Shown here piece by piece: positions 10,130-21,200 of a stretch of 64,000 bases of DNA. The position numbers were made by a program, and so were the translations under genes. Below the pieces are notes generated by a model that saw nothing but the letters and a program-made list of their open reading frames with translations, was not told the origin of the DNA and did not search any database. Source of the DNA: Heligmosomoides polygyrus polygyrus (Eukaryota; Nematoda; Chromadorea; Rhabditida; Heligmosomidae); NCBI GenBank assembly GCA_947396885.1, contig OX377205.1, positions 63,770,969-63,834,968 on the forward strand, written 5' to 3'. Numbering within the stretch: position 1 is the first letter of the stretch; each line of letters opens with the position of its first letter.

Positions 10130-10959
10130 GCCCGTGAACATCGAAACGCTCACAGTAAGGACGCGAGAACTAGCTGCTGCTCTTAGGCCTTTGGTATACT
10201 CCCGCGTTGCGCCAGCGACTGGTCGCGGTGACAGTGTTGCGCGGGTAACTACGCAGTGCGTAGCTACCCGCGAAACGTTGGCGCCGCTACCCGTCGCCAA
10301 CGCGACGCGGGAGTACATCAAAGGCCTTAAGCAGCACAGGTTTAGTGACTACGTCCTACGGGCAAGAAACTCATTGGAACGAAATCAAATCGAAGGACGC
10401 CGGAACTGCATAGAAGGTCACCCATAACGAGATCTTCGAAATAATGAAGAGCAAGCGTAACAGTAGCAGTATAGAATCATTTCCGCGACGTTATAATGGA
10501 AATCGAGCACTACGACGAGCGACTGATGTCTATCTTATGCTAGTGATAGATGCTCAGAGGAGAGGGTATACTTCTCTCTTCTCTTCGGCGTACGCACCAC
10601 AGAACGCACTCTGCGGTTGGGGGGGGGGGGGGGGTGAGACATATTCAGGAGTTTACAGGAAGAAAATACATCTGAAGTGCCGAGCGAACAGATTCTTATA
10701 ATTGCCGAAGACCGGCACGTTGGAATCGAAAAGAACCTGCACCCCAGCATTGGAGGTCTCGGTTATAGCAGTAGGAATGATGATGCAATACGACTCCTGG
10801 GTTATATTCAGCCCCAGGGTCTCATCATGTCAACGCTTGCTCCGAAAGCACTGAAAACGTCTTATCAGTTACTAGTGGGGAGAACTCCAAAGTTGACTGC
10901 ATGCTTCTCGACAGTTGCAAAAGAAGGTGCCAAGGTGATTCCGTACGAAACCACAGCAT
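10130..10959 (+). mobile_element. RTE-type retrotransposon remnant (RTE-E), endonuclease part
   Basis: Degenerate endonuclease domain of a nematode RTE. NIETLTVRTRELAAALR (10134-10185) is the N-terminal segment. It is interrupted by a MITE and resumes at 10327. Recognisable later pieces are DAQRRGYTSLFSSAYAPQ (about 10545-10600), EQILIIAEDRHVG (10683) and AKVIPYETTAS (about 10930-10962), the last being the conserved block near the end of the APE-type endonuclease. A G16 tract at 10619-10634 replaces several codons. Frameshifts are frequent. It continues after the hAT insertion at 12556. Confidence 0.7.
10186..10326. mobile_element. PIF/Harbinger-type MITE inside RTE-E
   Basis: A 141-bp near-palindrome flanked by TTA duplications (10183-10185, 10327-10329). 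Ends begin GGCCTTTGGTATACTCCCGC and, inverted, GGCCTTTGATGTACTCCCGC; the arms are about 70 bp. The 3-bp TTA duplication and GGCC ends fit PIF/Harbinger-derived MITEs. It splits the RTE-E endonuclease frame. Confidence 0.75.
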
Positions 10960-12555
10960 CAGGGATGAGCGGATTATCCGCTTTGTTGTTCGTTACTCGG
11001 CCATACATCCGTGGGACCTAATAAGCATTGAATCGTTCATCGGATTGTCACCGTAGGTCATGTGCAGACCAGGAAAGCATACAAACTGCTATAGCTGTTC
11101 GTCAAAGGTGAAGGCCTGGCGCAACCAAGGAAGAGTCCTATTCTTTGGGACCCACGACTGCGGTTGTGCTTGGTTGCATGCTGCAATGGAATCCTTTTAG
11201 TCGTCTTCTGTTATGAATCATCAAACAAATACCGTAGTGCTGTAATGAATTGAGGGAAATAGGTTCAATGCAGATAAATGGAGAAGGCGACGCTCCTTCA
11301 ATTAAGGGATGGAGGATGGCGTTAGTCAATCCTTTTAGGGACGAGCCAAGCATTCTACTTCTAGGAATGCCTTGGAGGCATTTCGAATGCGTATTTGGTC
11401 TACGCAATGATCTGCGGTAGCCAGTCGATGGACAAGTGTTTTATCCCTTCCAGACAAGTCTGGCACCAATTCACCGACCATTTTCCTTAAATCACTTAAT
11501 ATAATTTTTATAGAAATGATGTTCTATAAGCATTTTTTTGTGCGGTTCCTGCTAATAATCGTAGTGCGTTCGTAATGTTGGGGCTTTGGTCTTCTGTGTG
11601 AAAAATCTAAATGGTGCATAGACTATCCTGAATTAACTTTCCATCACTTGTGCATTCATTCTGCAGATTCATTCTGATCGGTGAGCTTTCTGTGAAGCAA
11701 GGTTATCAAATATGGAATTATTCCCTTTTATGGCTGCACCAGATGCTCTACTTCTGTCCTTCCGGATATCATAACTTTCTGAATGTGTATTTGGACTATA
11801 GTGGCTTTCAGTGACTAACCGATGTAAAGCTAGTAATTTATCCATTTTATCCATCCCAATCCGCACTCGACCGCCTTGAATCGTAGAATACTGTGGAACA
11901 ACACTGGTGGTACTCATCAAGCCGCTGAGCTAATATATTTGTGCAGACTTTATTCGGCGACGATTCGACACAACTGGGTTCTTTATGAGGTGGAAAATAC
12001 AAGAGACGTCAGAGGAGCTACTCAACCAAGAACACTTGATTGAAGAAAAGATACTAGGCGACTGATGAATAAAACAACCAAACCGACTCTGTGTGAACAG
12101 CCGAAAGGCGGGTAAGTTGCTGTCGGAAGAAGACAAATGTGAGTGAATAAGTGCTAAACAAATCTGACATTTGTCTCTCTCCAAGAGATTACAGCATAAC
12201 AGTATGGCTTGGTAGCAGTTCGTCGACCCGGAGAACTTGGTCCTTTGGTTAGCTTGGTGCATATTAATTTGAGATGGGTTCCGAGATCATAAATTGACTC
12301 TCTTCCTACTGACAGCCTCCTACAGAGCCTCGACATAGTATTGACAGCACGACATGAACGGTCTCAAACGTTTCAAAAACACTTAAAATGATTAGAAATG
12401 AATTTAGCGGTGTTTGAATTCCTAACCCATTGTTGAAATTAGAACATTAGAAACCGCGTTATTTTTTATTGTTCGTTCGTTATCCGACCAAAATGTTTGT
12501 TTGGCAAAATTACCCGCTATTCGAGAATCAAACTTTCGTCATCCGCTCATTCCTG
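10960..12555. mobile_element. Non-autonomous hAT element, family II copy 1
   Basis: A 1,596-bp insertion in RTE-E. Ends are CAGGGATGAGCGGATTATCC and, inverted, CAGGAATGAGCGGATGACG. It is flanked by imperfect 8-bp duplications CACAGCAT / CATAGCAC (6 of 8 identical). The subterminal sequence is dense in variants of TTATCCG and CGTT. No transposase is seen in its short open frames. Same family as 35490-36838. Confidence 0.7.
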
Positions 12556-12790
12556 CATAGCACACCAACATCGTCGGCTTTTGTGTAGGTGCAGGCCCAT
12601 TCTGCCGATGGACGGCATGTTACAACAAGAGCACGCCGATCACTCACAAGGACCAAGAGGTAGCATTCCAATGCAACTGCCAAGTGTCACCATAGGGGAA
12701 GAAAGCTGGAACCAAACAAGGAGTGCAGTTCTCCGTGCTGTTCGATCTGAGCTTGACAGCGGAAAGAGCCGTGAGCCGCTACGAATAATG
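12556..12790 (+). mobile_element. RTE-E continuation, endonuclease-RT linker
   Basis: Continues the RTE frame broken at 10959: QHRRLLCRCRP-type residues just after the junction, then VTIGEESWNQTRSAVLRAV and RSELDSGKSREP. These correspond to the linker after the endonuclease in RTE-A (VTTVDETWKKATNAIRQAA at about 37645). It fades out near 12790. Confidence 0.6.
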
Positions 12791-13184
12791 GCAGTATTTC
12801 TGGTGACCCTGTATAGACAAAGGCTCTGACTGCTTCGTTCGCTTCATCTCTGAACACTTCTCGTACATGAATTCTTGGGCACTCCACTCCAGTATTGTTT
12901 TTAGACCTGAAGGGCTTATAGCCAAGACAGAGGTAAAACTCATGACTTTAGCAACCAAGCGAGCAAAGTGAACTGCAACAATAAAACCCATAAAAGTCTA
13001 ATTCGACGATTAAAGGAAAGTCGGAGAATGAGGCAGTTGTGACCGGCACTCGCGCCTAGAGCGAGACAAGTGACAACGAGTTTTCCGAGCGAGGTCAGAC
13101 GAGTTTTCGCATCATTTACAGGCGTTCGTCGCGGAACCCAACAAGTGCTCCAATCAACCACAAAAAACTGGACGAACGCCCACC

Positions 13185-13299
13185 AGGGGCCGTATGCTCG
13201 TCTACCCCCAGTCTCCCCTCAACGGGGGATTGGGGCGTGATATGGTATGTTGATATTGAATGATTTTCCCCCAACGGGGGAATACGAGCATACGGCCCC
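13185..13299. mobile_element. Short MITE with GGGGCCGTATGCTCGT ends
   Basis: Terminal inverted repeats of about 16 bp (GGGGCCGTATGCTCGT and its complement) with inner CCCC/GGGG hairpin blocks. The immediate flanks give only a possible CAG duplication, so the superfamily is uncertain. Confidence 0.6.
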
Positions 13300-13589
13300 A
13301 GAGAGGCACTACTCAGACCCGCGGGCTGCGACGCGGTAGCGGTGCGCCAGAACCTCGCCGGCCTGAACTGTTCCGTGACTCGATCAAGGGTGGGCATTCA
13401 CGTTCCTTTCAGGTAGTAGCCGCTGGAGCTCCGATAAGCAGGCTATTAATGTTAAAGAAGTAGCCGATGAGACTACTAGAAAATGATTTCTGAAGCTGAA
13501 AACCAGGAACGTGCAGACCCCCTTTCGCCTTTGACTTCCGCTGTGCTTGCTTCTGCAAGTATTACGGCCATACAGAAACATTTGTTAGG

Positions 13590-13973
13590 AGTAGGCTTAG
13601 TGCTCCTGCGCCACGCAGGTTTGTTACGGTGGAGCAACTTTATTCGGCCTGAGATTTCGACTGTCAGTTTCAATGTTTCCTACGAGTGACATGCGGAATC
13701 TCACTGAAGGAAACCGAACTCACCGTTGTTCCACAAGTGCTGAGGGAATGCTCAGCTATGCGGCGACGATTAAGCAACTGAGACCTACCAACTGCGGATC
13801 CATACTGATGTCTTTGAAGGACGAAGGACGTTTTTGCCAGAGATGAGTGTCTGATTTTAGGTTCCGAACTTCTTTCAGGTCTTTGAAAACGACAAAGCTG
13901 ATGAAACGTCAGGCCGAATAAGTTGTTCCACTATAACAAACCTGCGCGGCACAGAAGCACTAAGCCTATTCTG
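13590..13973. repeat. Inverted repeat pair, about 66-bp arms
   Basis: 13590-13655 and 13909-13973 are inverted copies, sharing GTAGGCTTAGTGCT and the TTATTCGGCCTGA block. The spacer is about 250 bp. Likely a degraded fold-back or MITE; exact ends unclear. Confidence 0.6.
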
Positions 13974-14573
13974 ACAATATGCCCAGGTTTTATGACAGCC
14001 GAACATGGAGAATTTGTTAGGAGTGGTGTGCACGTGGTGAAGTGTTCAGTGGAAGTAAATATAATACAATGCTTACACAAGCCCTTCTATCTGGCAAGGT
14101 AACTCCAAGTGGACCTAGGCTCCATTTGGGGGAAAGATGGGGTTTTAAGTACGGATAGCGGGACGACACTTCTGCTGGCACTTTTTTAGACCTGCAGGCG
14201 GAAACGGAAAAGGACCTTCTTCATCAATAAACCATTAGAGCACTTTTCGATCCGAATTCTATAACGAGTCTGTTGCTGCGCTCCTTGCAGTTACAACGTT
14301 GAGGGTGGTGTCAGCACGGAAGGAAAGTGTTAGCTACAAAAGGTTTCAAACGTTATTTCGGAGCACAAAAGACCAAATTCACTGTTATTTGGAGAAGTAG
14401 CCTATCTAATTCTCACCTGCTCTTGTAAGTTTGGACCTAAGTTGTGGGGGCAGCCTCAGGCAATCGAGAATTCTGGTTTAGGAATAGCTCGTTAAAGCAG
14501 ACCACGAAGATCGTTCAACTATCTGCTGCAGAACTTCGCTTACATGGGATTTCCACCATCAATGAACTAATCT

Positions 14574-15119
14574 GGGTGCAATCCCTGTCGGGGGGGGGGG
14601 GGGGGGGACAGTCCATTATGAATTGTTAACGATAGCTACGCATGTGTACATATAACATGCAATACAACATATGAATGCCTTAACTTATCTGATCCCCTCC
14701 CTTGGAAATGTCCGAGTGTTCCGCTGAAACATTGAAAAGCTTTAATATGGGACTATGTACGGTGGAGGAGGGGGGGGGGCACTATGCACTGCAGCACGGT
14801 TGTGATCCAAAACTCTATTTGCTTTGGAAAGAAATCGCAAACCGCTATGCACTAATTGATTAAGGTAATAACGTTGCTTTAACGTGTTTCCGCGGTTTTA
14901 TAGTATTGTAATTGTTACAGTTTTCTGTTCAATTTGCTGTACTTTCATTACTCCCTCCCCCGACTATGAAAGCAATTTAGAAAGCTGATTTTGGTATTGG
15001 AAGGACAGCAATGGATAACGTAAGCATATTTATACATATTCATTTGTTGTGATGCATGTTGCATTTCTTTAGAAGTTGAAATGGACTGCCCCCCCCCCCC
15101 CCCGACAGGGTTTGCACCC
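14574..15119. mobile_element. MITE with poly-G/poly-C in its inverted ends
   Basis: A 546-bp element. Left end GGGTGCAATCCCTGTC then G18 (14590-14607) and CAGTCCAT. The right end is the complement, with C15 (15089-15103). Flanking TAATCT / TAATTT may be a target duplication. The interior has a further G10 (14770-14779) and no gene. Confidence 0.7.
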
Positions 15120-16359
15120 TAATTTGGGCAGATGATTGGTAGACAGTTCCTCAAAACAAATTAACATATCATGTGAGCCACAGACACTTCAGCGAGAAGA
15201 GAAGCTCATGCCTACCCCAACGGTGCAAACATTCGAAGAGTGCAGCCTGCGACCATCCTGACCGTGTCTTTAGGGAAACAGTGGTTTTCTGTTTTTCCAT
15301 CCCCATGCTCGTATTCCAGTTAACGCCCATTCCTAGCAATCGTCTCCTTTTCCAAGATTTCTGCTGAATACAAAGCCTACCAGTAAGAATTGCGCGCTCC
15401 AAAGCAGGGGTACCGACTTGGTTATTGGGCGCTGTGACGTCGCAATGCGGAAGCCGGTGATGTCAAACAGTGCACACCAGCGAAATAAAGGTTGGCACGC
15501 TTTGTCCAATTTTCGGTGATTGATTGGAGCACTTGTTGGGTCCCGCGACGAGCGCCTGCATACGGAGTAAAAACGTATCCAATCTCGGTCTGGAAAACGT
15601 CGCTACTTGCGTCACTTTAGACACGAGTGTAGCTGGCCGGCTAACTTTCTTTAAATCGGAAAGAACCATCAGAACGAAATTGTTCACCCGTTAAGCATCC
15701 CTACACAGTAGATTTGAGGCCTTCAGTGCATCTACTTGCAGACTTCACTCTACTTCCGAGTAAAAGATGACAATAGTACTAAAACTTCCAGTGTTCTAGC
15801 TACTACTCCACTTTCAGATCTGCACATCAGGAACGCTTCGGATATAAAAAGAAATTAAACCCACCTCAGCAATAGGAGTGCGTCAGAATAATAAACCCCA
15901 GTGAGAAATCATTGTCGCAATGATGAACAGCTTTACGCCATATAACACCCCACATCCTTCAACAGTCGAATAATATTTGTGGGAGATAACCATCGAAAAT
16001 AGCTATGAATGCTTCGCCAGATTGTACAAAATGATTAGAATTCCAAGCAGGAGGAGGAAAAAGGAGTGGCTTTACCCGAGTTTCAGCAATCCTAAATCGC
16101 CTTCCAACGTTTTAATGCATACGCATTCGTATTTGCTGGCCTCGTTGTTTTGACACGAAATTCGTTAACGTATGAAGGAGGAGAGCGGACTCATTGCACC
16201 GGTTATTACTCGGCGGTGACTGTAGAACGCAATAATTAGCTACAAAACATGTCGGTGAAGCAGTAAGCGCTGTACGTTCGCAGATGCTCAACGTTTCGAC
16301 CACAAACTCCTCCTAATTCGCGAAAAGAAGTTAACGCACAATGCATAAGCGTCGCTTAC
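15120..16359. other. 5' part of intron 1 of host gene 1, nothing recognised
   Basis: Several short open frames (15169-15687, 16112-16303) without family resemblance. Confidence 0.4.
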
Positions 16360-16489
16360 CTAAAGCGTCCAGATCCAAGGGTTTTGAATTAACAATAGCG
16401 ATTGACGCCAGAGCAGACCCGCCGTTCATCGAGGCGTTGTTTCGGTTGTCTTCGTCGTCGGAATCCAAGACGATAACCTCGGCATCCAT
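16360..16489 (-). CDS. Host gene 1, exon 1: N-terminus with SUMO-interacting-type motif
   Basis: First coding exon of a minus-strand host gene. The ATG at 16489 is immediately preceded by TTTGAATTTCAG, a perfect nematode acceptor. No upstream exon is evident, so it reads as a spliced-leader trans-splice site placed directly on the start codon. The first residues are M-D-A-E followed by V-I-V-L-D-S-D-D-E-D: a hydrophobic core flanked by acidic residues, the classical form of a SUMO-interacting motif. The exon ends ...DAL plus one base at a strong donor (TTTAG|GTAAGC). That one-base overhang matches the two-base start of exon 2 at 7716, across an 8.6-kb intron. The reading frame is open about 150 codons further upstream, but that stretch is GC-rich 5' flank and I do not take it as coding. 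The nuclear, SUMO-linked role is inferred from the motif and the downstream zinc fingers. The gene itself is not recognised. Confidence 0.72.
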
Positions 16490-17000
16490 CTGAAATTCAA
16501 ACGCTCTCAGCCCACGATGCGGCGACGTTGCCGCCGGAGCGCCACACGACCAAGACGGACGATCGCCCACGAAACCGACGTCGGTCAGGTCGTCCCGGTG
16601 AACGGGGAGCCCCGGCGAGAACCGGGAAAACGTCGCCGACAAGGCGCGAGCCGATTCCGCCGCGATGCGAAGGCACTTCGCGCTATCGATCGGTTCGCGA
16701 CGGGAATGTGGGGGCGGCCCCAGTCGCGTGCAAACGATGCCTATCGATCGATGCGACGGCCTGGCGGCGTGGCGACGGGATGCGGTGAGGGGCGTCGTCG
16801 CGTCGTGGATTGGGTTCTGGCGGTCAGCTCTAGGCCCTGTGGTATCTAACACCCCGAGGAAGGGGAACAGGCCGAGCCTGGGTGGATCCCTCTCGCTTTG
16901 CTCTTCTCTCAGTAGCGGGAAGTGCGCTAAGGGACAGGAGCTGACAGCACGTTCGGTTAACAACCAGGCCGATAAACTCGCGACGAAACTTTCAAGGGCA
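16490..17000 (-). promoter_or_regulatory. CG-rich 5' flank of host gene 1
   Basis: The sequence just upstream of the start codon is markedly rich in CG dinucleotides (16500-16830) and carries the trans-splice-type acceptor at its 3' edge. It most likely contains the promoter and outron. No TATA box is obvious on the minus strand. Open frames on both strands here reflect GC content. Confidence 0.4.
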
Positions 17001-17383
17001 GTTACGACTCAATAAGTGGACTAGCTTACTGTACGGGTACGAGCGATCGTCACGAGACACACCAGTAACGCTCTGCCCACTTTCAAACCGCGGAAACTGA
17101 CCCTCGGTGAAGTTATCCGTACTAAACGGGCTGATGCCCGCTGAACACCGGCAAGTTACCCTAAAACGGGTAAGTTAGATTAGTCAGACCCCGGGGTTCC
17201 TTCCCTTGCCTTCAGGACAGAAGCCGTGCTTATGTGAGAGTTCCACGACCATGTGAAATCTAGGAGAGGGCACCAGCCCGCTAAATACCACGTCATCATC
17301 ACACTCCGGCCTTCTTGAGTTCTCTGTTACTACTCACGCGCACTTTCATCGCACCGCACCTCCCCTCATACTGGGCTCCTTAA

Positions 17384-17518
17384 GCCCTGGTTTATAGTTG
17401 CGCCGCTGGGCGACGCGGCACCATAGTCGGAATAGATATCGACCGAGCGGCGCGAAAAATCGATATCTATGGCGACCATCACGCCACGCCGCGTGGCGGC
17501 GCAAATGTAAACCAGGCC
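17384..17518. mobile_element. PIF/Harbinger-type MITE
   Basis: A 135-bp element with TAA duplications (17381-17383, 17519-17521). Inverted ends are GCCCTGGTTTATAGTTGCGC and GGCCTGGTTTACATTTGCGC, with inner ATATCGA inverted repeats. Confidence 0.72.
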
Positions 17519-18129
17519 TAAAACGCTCGAGAAATGCGAAAAGAGCGAATAAAACGGCCAAGAGACTGGCAATGTGTCAAACGCGAAAATTCGTAGCTGC
17601 TTCCGTATTTTGATCTAGCTTCAGTTTGACCGTCGTTGAGGAGCAAACAGAGTGAAGCACTCCGTTTCCTCGCACTGGATGGACACGGAAATGTCTACCA
17701 GGAAAAAGAACAGATCTTACCACGCGTGAAGACTCTGACACAGATAATAAGTAGTTGGAATGGAAAGCTCACCTGACAGCAGCTGTCAGAAATTCGCGAC
17801 TCACTCTAAGTAGCAGAAAATGACACCTCGCTCCAAATGATGCGTAAGGATCATCGAGAATGTGCTACGTGAAAAAGTAGACCAATAGCTCAATGAGGCG
17901 GCACGCCTGTATCGATCGGCTGCGTGCGTCATTTTAGGTGGGTCCCACGCGGAGAAGCGTACCGTGTGACAGGATTGTTGGGCGGGTGGGAGGACAGGTC
18001 TAGTGCTGCTTCTCGGCGCGATGATAAGCTCCCATATCGATTCGTGACGTCATCCAATCGATATTCGTGCTTATCGTTATATCCTGTGACGCAGCGGTGT
18101 TGTCGACCCCCACTAACTGGACTTTCTAA

Positions 18130-18254
18130 GGCCTGTGGATCGTGCTAGGACCCCTCACCTGACCACTCCTCGCTCAGTTTGCATCGGCAGCCTGCCACGG
18201 TGCGCAGCACTGCGGACGTGCCGTGGGACTGCCCGCGGGAGTATAGCACAGGCC
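18130..18254. mobile_element. PIF/Harbinger-type MITE
   Basis: A 125-bp element with TAA duplications (18127-18129, 18255-18257). The ends are GGCCTGTG-; the right arm includes TATACTCCCGCGGG, shared with the 10186-10326 family. Confidence 0.65.
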
Positions 18255-18535
18255 TAATTTACGCGTGACATCACTGACCATTTAGACCTTGTCGGTACTA
18301 GTGTACTTAGTGTACGGCACTAAATCTTGTTCAAAATAGGTCCACTAGAGTAATCTGCCATGGAAAGAACGAATATCATAGTCGTTTTTTGCGGAAATGC
18401 CGCACAAGCGCATCATATTAAGCTCGAATCGCCCAAGGCCATCAACAATCTGAAGGTTATTGTTGAGGGAACTTTTTTTTTTAAACGGCCTAGTCTACAA
18501 ACCAAGGAGTATCTCTTAAACGAATGAATTACGAT

Positions 18536-19868
18536 CAGGGATGTGCGGAATTTTTTTTTTTGTAAAAAGCGGAAGACGAAAGACGGAACGGAAACGGTCA
18601 AAAATGGCCGGAAACCGGAATACGAAACGCGGAAATGGAAATGACACAAATTCGCCATTTTTTCAAAAGTGTGTCTTAAATTGCATCAAAGGCGGCTTCT
18701 ACTGCAATTTTTCTTGCTCGGAACTTTCCGAATATTCCACAGATTGATGCTCATCGTCATCGTAACATAACATAAAATAACAAAGCATGAATTCACAATA
18801 TTGTTATAATAACCTTTTAGCTATGGCTAGAGCAGTGCCGACAGCAAATTTAGGGTTCTGTCTCACTATTTCTCACTATTTCAGCATGCAGTCTCTACGC
18901 TGTTTCCATATCTAGTTCCTGCGACGGGTTTTCACTGACCTTTTGTTGCTTCAATTTTTGAACAGTAGACTTAACCGACTTAACCACTTTAGGTTACTTA
19001 CATACTTACTCGGACTAGCATTTAAAAACTAAGTCTAAAACTGGAGCCGTCACCTAGATCATTTTCCGACCAGGAGAGATATTCCTCTCAACATTTTTAG
19101 GAGCGTCTGGCAACATGGAGGACGCGATGACTGCAAAGACATCTGCATACTCAACATTAGCAGTTACATTCTAATTACCAAAGCTATAATAGTACTGAGA
19201 ATTCATTCTGGAATCTAAGATGATGACTGGATGAATGATTAGTCATGGTATGTCCACACCTCCGTAGCAATATTCAGTCTGTGCCAGCCTAGAAGATCCC
19301 TTATATGAAGGTTACACAGCTGGACAGTTCCTAGATGGTTCCTGAAGAAATAGATTTGTGTCAGAAATCAATAAGTCACCCGGGTCAATCAAAATAACAG
19401 CTCATTGTAGATATTCGTGACGCTTCATTCAAAAAATGAATTGCTTAACTCCATATGGATGAGTAACCTAGAACACCAAGCGAAACTAAAAATTGAAATT
19501 TGCACTTCCGATCAGGAGCACTGATGTAATCTTGGAGCGGAGAAGCATCTGCATCAAGAATTTTATGATCATTCAAATGTTGAGTGCATTTTCATAGTAT
19601 ACAATACATACGTAGCCTTTACTGGCACACTAATTTTGCCCTGTACTCAATGTTGCCATTTTTGAATACTATGTTTTGCTAGTTAACCAATTTCAAGAAT
19701 AATAATACTGGAGTTGTCAAACAGTATTTCCCAGTGTGGAACAGTGCTCATTTCCGTTTCCGCCTTCCGGCCCAAAAAAACAGGTGGAACACGGAACGGA
19801 ACGGAATAGCTCAAAATGGCCGAAAACCGGAACCCGGAACACGGAAACGGAAATTCCGCACATTCCTG
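18536..19868. mobile_element. Non-autonomous hAT element, family I
   Basis: A 1,333-bp element with perfect 8-bp duplications ATTACGAT (18528-18535, 19869-19876). Terminal inverted repeats are CAGGGATGTGCGGAATTT and CAGGAATGTGCGGAATTT. Subterminal regions on both sides are built of reiterated CGGAA / AAACGG words. The interior is AT-rich without a transposase. The 8-bp duplication and CAGGG ends are diagnostic of hAT. Confidence 0.85.
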
Positions 19869-20050
19869 ATTACGATGAATGTAAACGCCAGTAGGCTTTG
19901 GACAGCAACGGTCACTGTGATACACAGCCTAGAGTTCACTATCCATTTAACACAATGCCTACATTCCTTCTATCACCCACAAGTTGTAATTCGCCATCAT
20001 CTCCCGAACCGCGTATGAGGGAAAAAGTAGGGGGGGGGGGGCGGTCAACA

Positions 20051-20452
20051 AATTCCATTACACTGCACTAATGTGCAACACTGCCTTTGTACGTAAATTT
20101 GCGTGTGGCTGGTGCAGTTGCGTCGTCTCTGTTTCCCTTAGGGCTCATCACTTGTCGAGTTGGTTAGCCCTAGTTTAGTTTAAGTAAGCAACCCAGTACC
20201 AGGAGAACCGAACCCCCGACCTAACTCGCATGAAGTGACGCCACTATTCACTGTAACACGATCCGCTTGACAGGAGTACCATCGCGGGCGCACAAGAGAT
20301 CGAATGTCGAGGCCGACGCGCGATCTCTAAGCTAGGAGGGCGCAGACAGCAAAAGATTACGGTGTAGAAAATCATTTCTGTGCAACTGCACCAGCCACAC
20401 GCAAATTTAGGCATAAAAGCCGCACTGCACATTGGTGCAGTGTAACGGAATT
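20051..20452. repeat. Fold-back repeat, about 72-bp arms
   Basis: 20051-20122 and 20380-20452 are inverted copies. Each has a nested AATTCC...CACTGCAC block and GCGTGTGGCTGGTGCAGTTG. A G12 run (20030-20041) lies just outside. The spacer contains no gene. Confidence 0.7.
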
Positions 20453-20720
20453 CGCTGTTAACTGTTGAGACGACCGGCTCATGGCGGCGCGGCAAGTGAT
20501 GCCGCGTAGCGTGACGTCCACACGCTGGAGCTGTTCAGTTTCTCCTCCGACTTTTGTTTTTAGAGGAATTTTCGGACGCTCGACATGGCAGTGGGTTGCT
20601 GGAGAGACACTTCGGAAGTCGTGGTGACGACTTCCTTGTGCGCGAGATCACACGGGGACTTAATGATTAGCAAGTCAAAGCAACCATTAGTGAAAAGCTG
20701 CCCTAACTCAAATCGGCTAC

Positions 20721-21200
20721 TTATCGAAATGTTGCACCTCCCCAGATTAGTCTTTCAAGTACATCTGAGGGCGCGCTGATCCACTCTTCACCAAAATCAA
20801 CAACAAAACACGTTATTTGTGATAAGCAGTTCGAAACACCGCAGCAGGTCGTAAGGTATTTCAATATCAATGCATCAGAAGCTGTTAAGAACGTGATATG
20901 AAGCGTTCTGGCAAACAAGGTCGGACGGACATCTGAATGCAGGCGGTGTTGACCTAATTTGAATGGTATCCTAACACAGGGCGCGGAACGCAGTCGGAAC
21001 AGCTGTCGGCTGCCGCGTGCACCCGATATCAGGTTCTTGTTTCTGCTTTCCCGCTGCAACCAAGCCTTCCATTCCTCCGGGGTCGGTGAATTGGTAGCAG
21101 ACTTGTCCGGGAAGGATAAAGCACTGAGTTCTTCACTGACTGTCCACCGCAAGCAAATTGTATAGGCCAAATAGGCATTCAACTCGCTTTCACTATACAC
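20721..21200 (-). CDS. Hypothetical ORF, unrecognised
   Basis: A 159-codon open frame, the longest in 17-23 kb outside recognised elements. The middle is hydrophilic and plausible (FPDKSATNSPTPEEWKAWL) and the end reads CFVVDFGEEWISAPSDVLER. I recognise no domain. It could be an orphan host exon, a decayed transposon piece or chance. There is no supporting splice structure, so this is a low-confidence call. Confidence 0.2.
   Translation of the reverse strand: MYSESELNAYLAYTICLRWTVSEELSALSFPDKSATNSPTPEEWKAWLQRESRNKNLISGARGSRQLFRLRSAPCVRIPFKLGQHRLHSDVRPTLFARTLHITFLTASDALILKYLTTCCGVSNCLSQITCFVVDFGEEWISAPSDVLERLIWGGATFR

Noticed and set aside
10091..10427. Mirror ORFs on both strands around 10.1-10.4 kb
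   Set aside because: They result from the MITE palindrome at 10186-10326, not from genes.
16490..16963. A 158-codon upstream extension of the exon 1 frame of host gene 1
   Set aside because: It is GC-rich 5' flank with open frames on both strands, and a perfect TTTCAG acceptor falls right at the ATG, which favours a start there.
20160..20260. tRNA-like or SINE-like promoter boxes in the spacer of the 20-kb fold-back
   Set aside because: A GGTTCG-like box is present on the minus strand, but no convincing A box or cloverleaf could be drawn.
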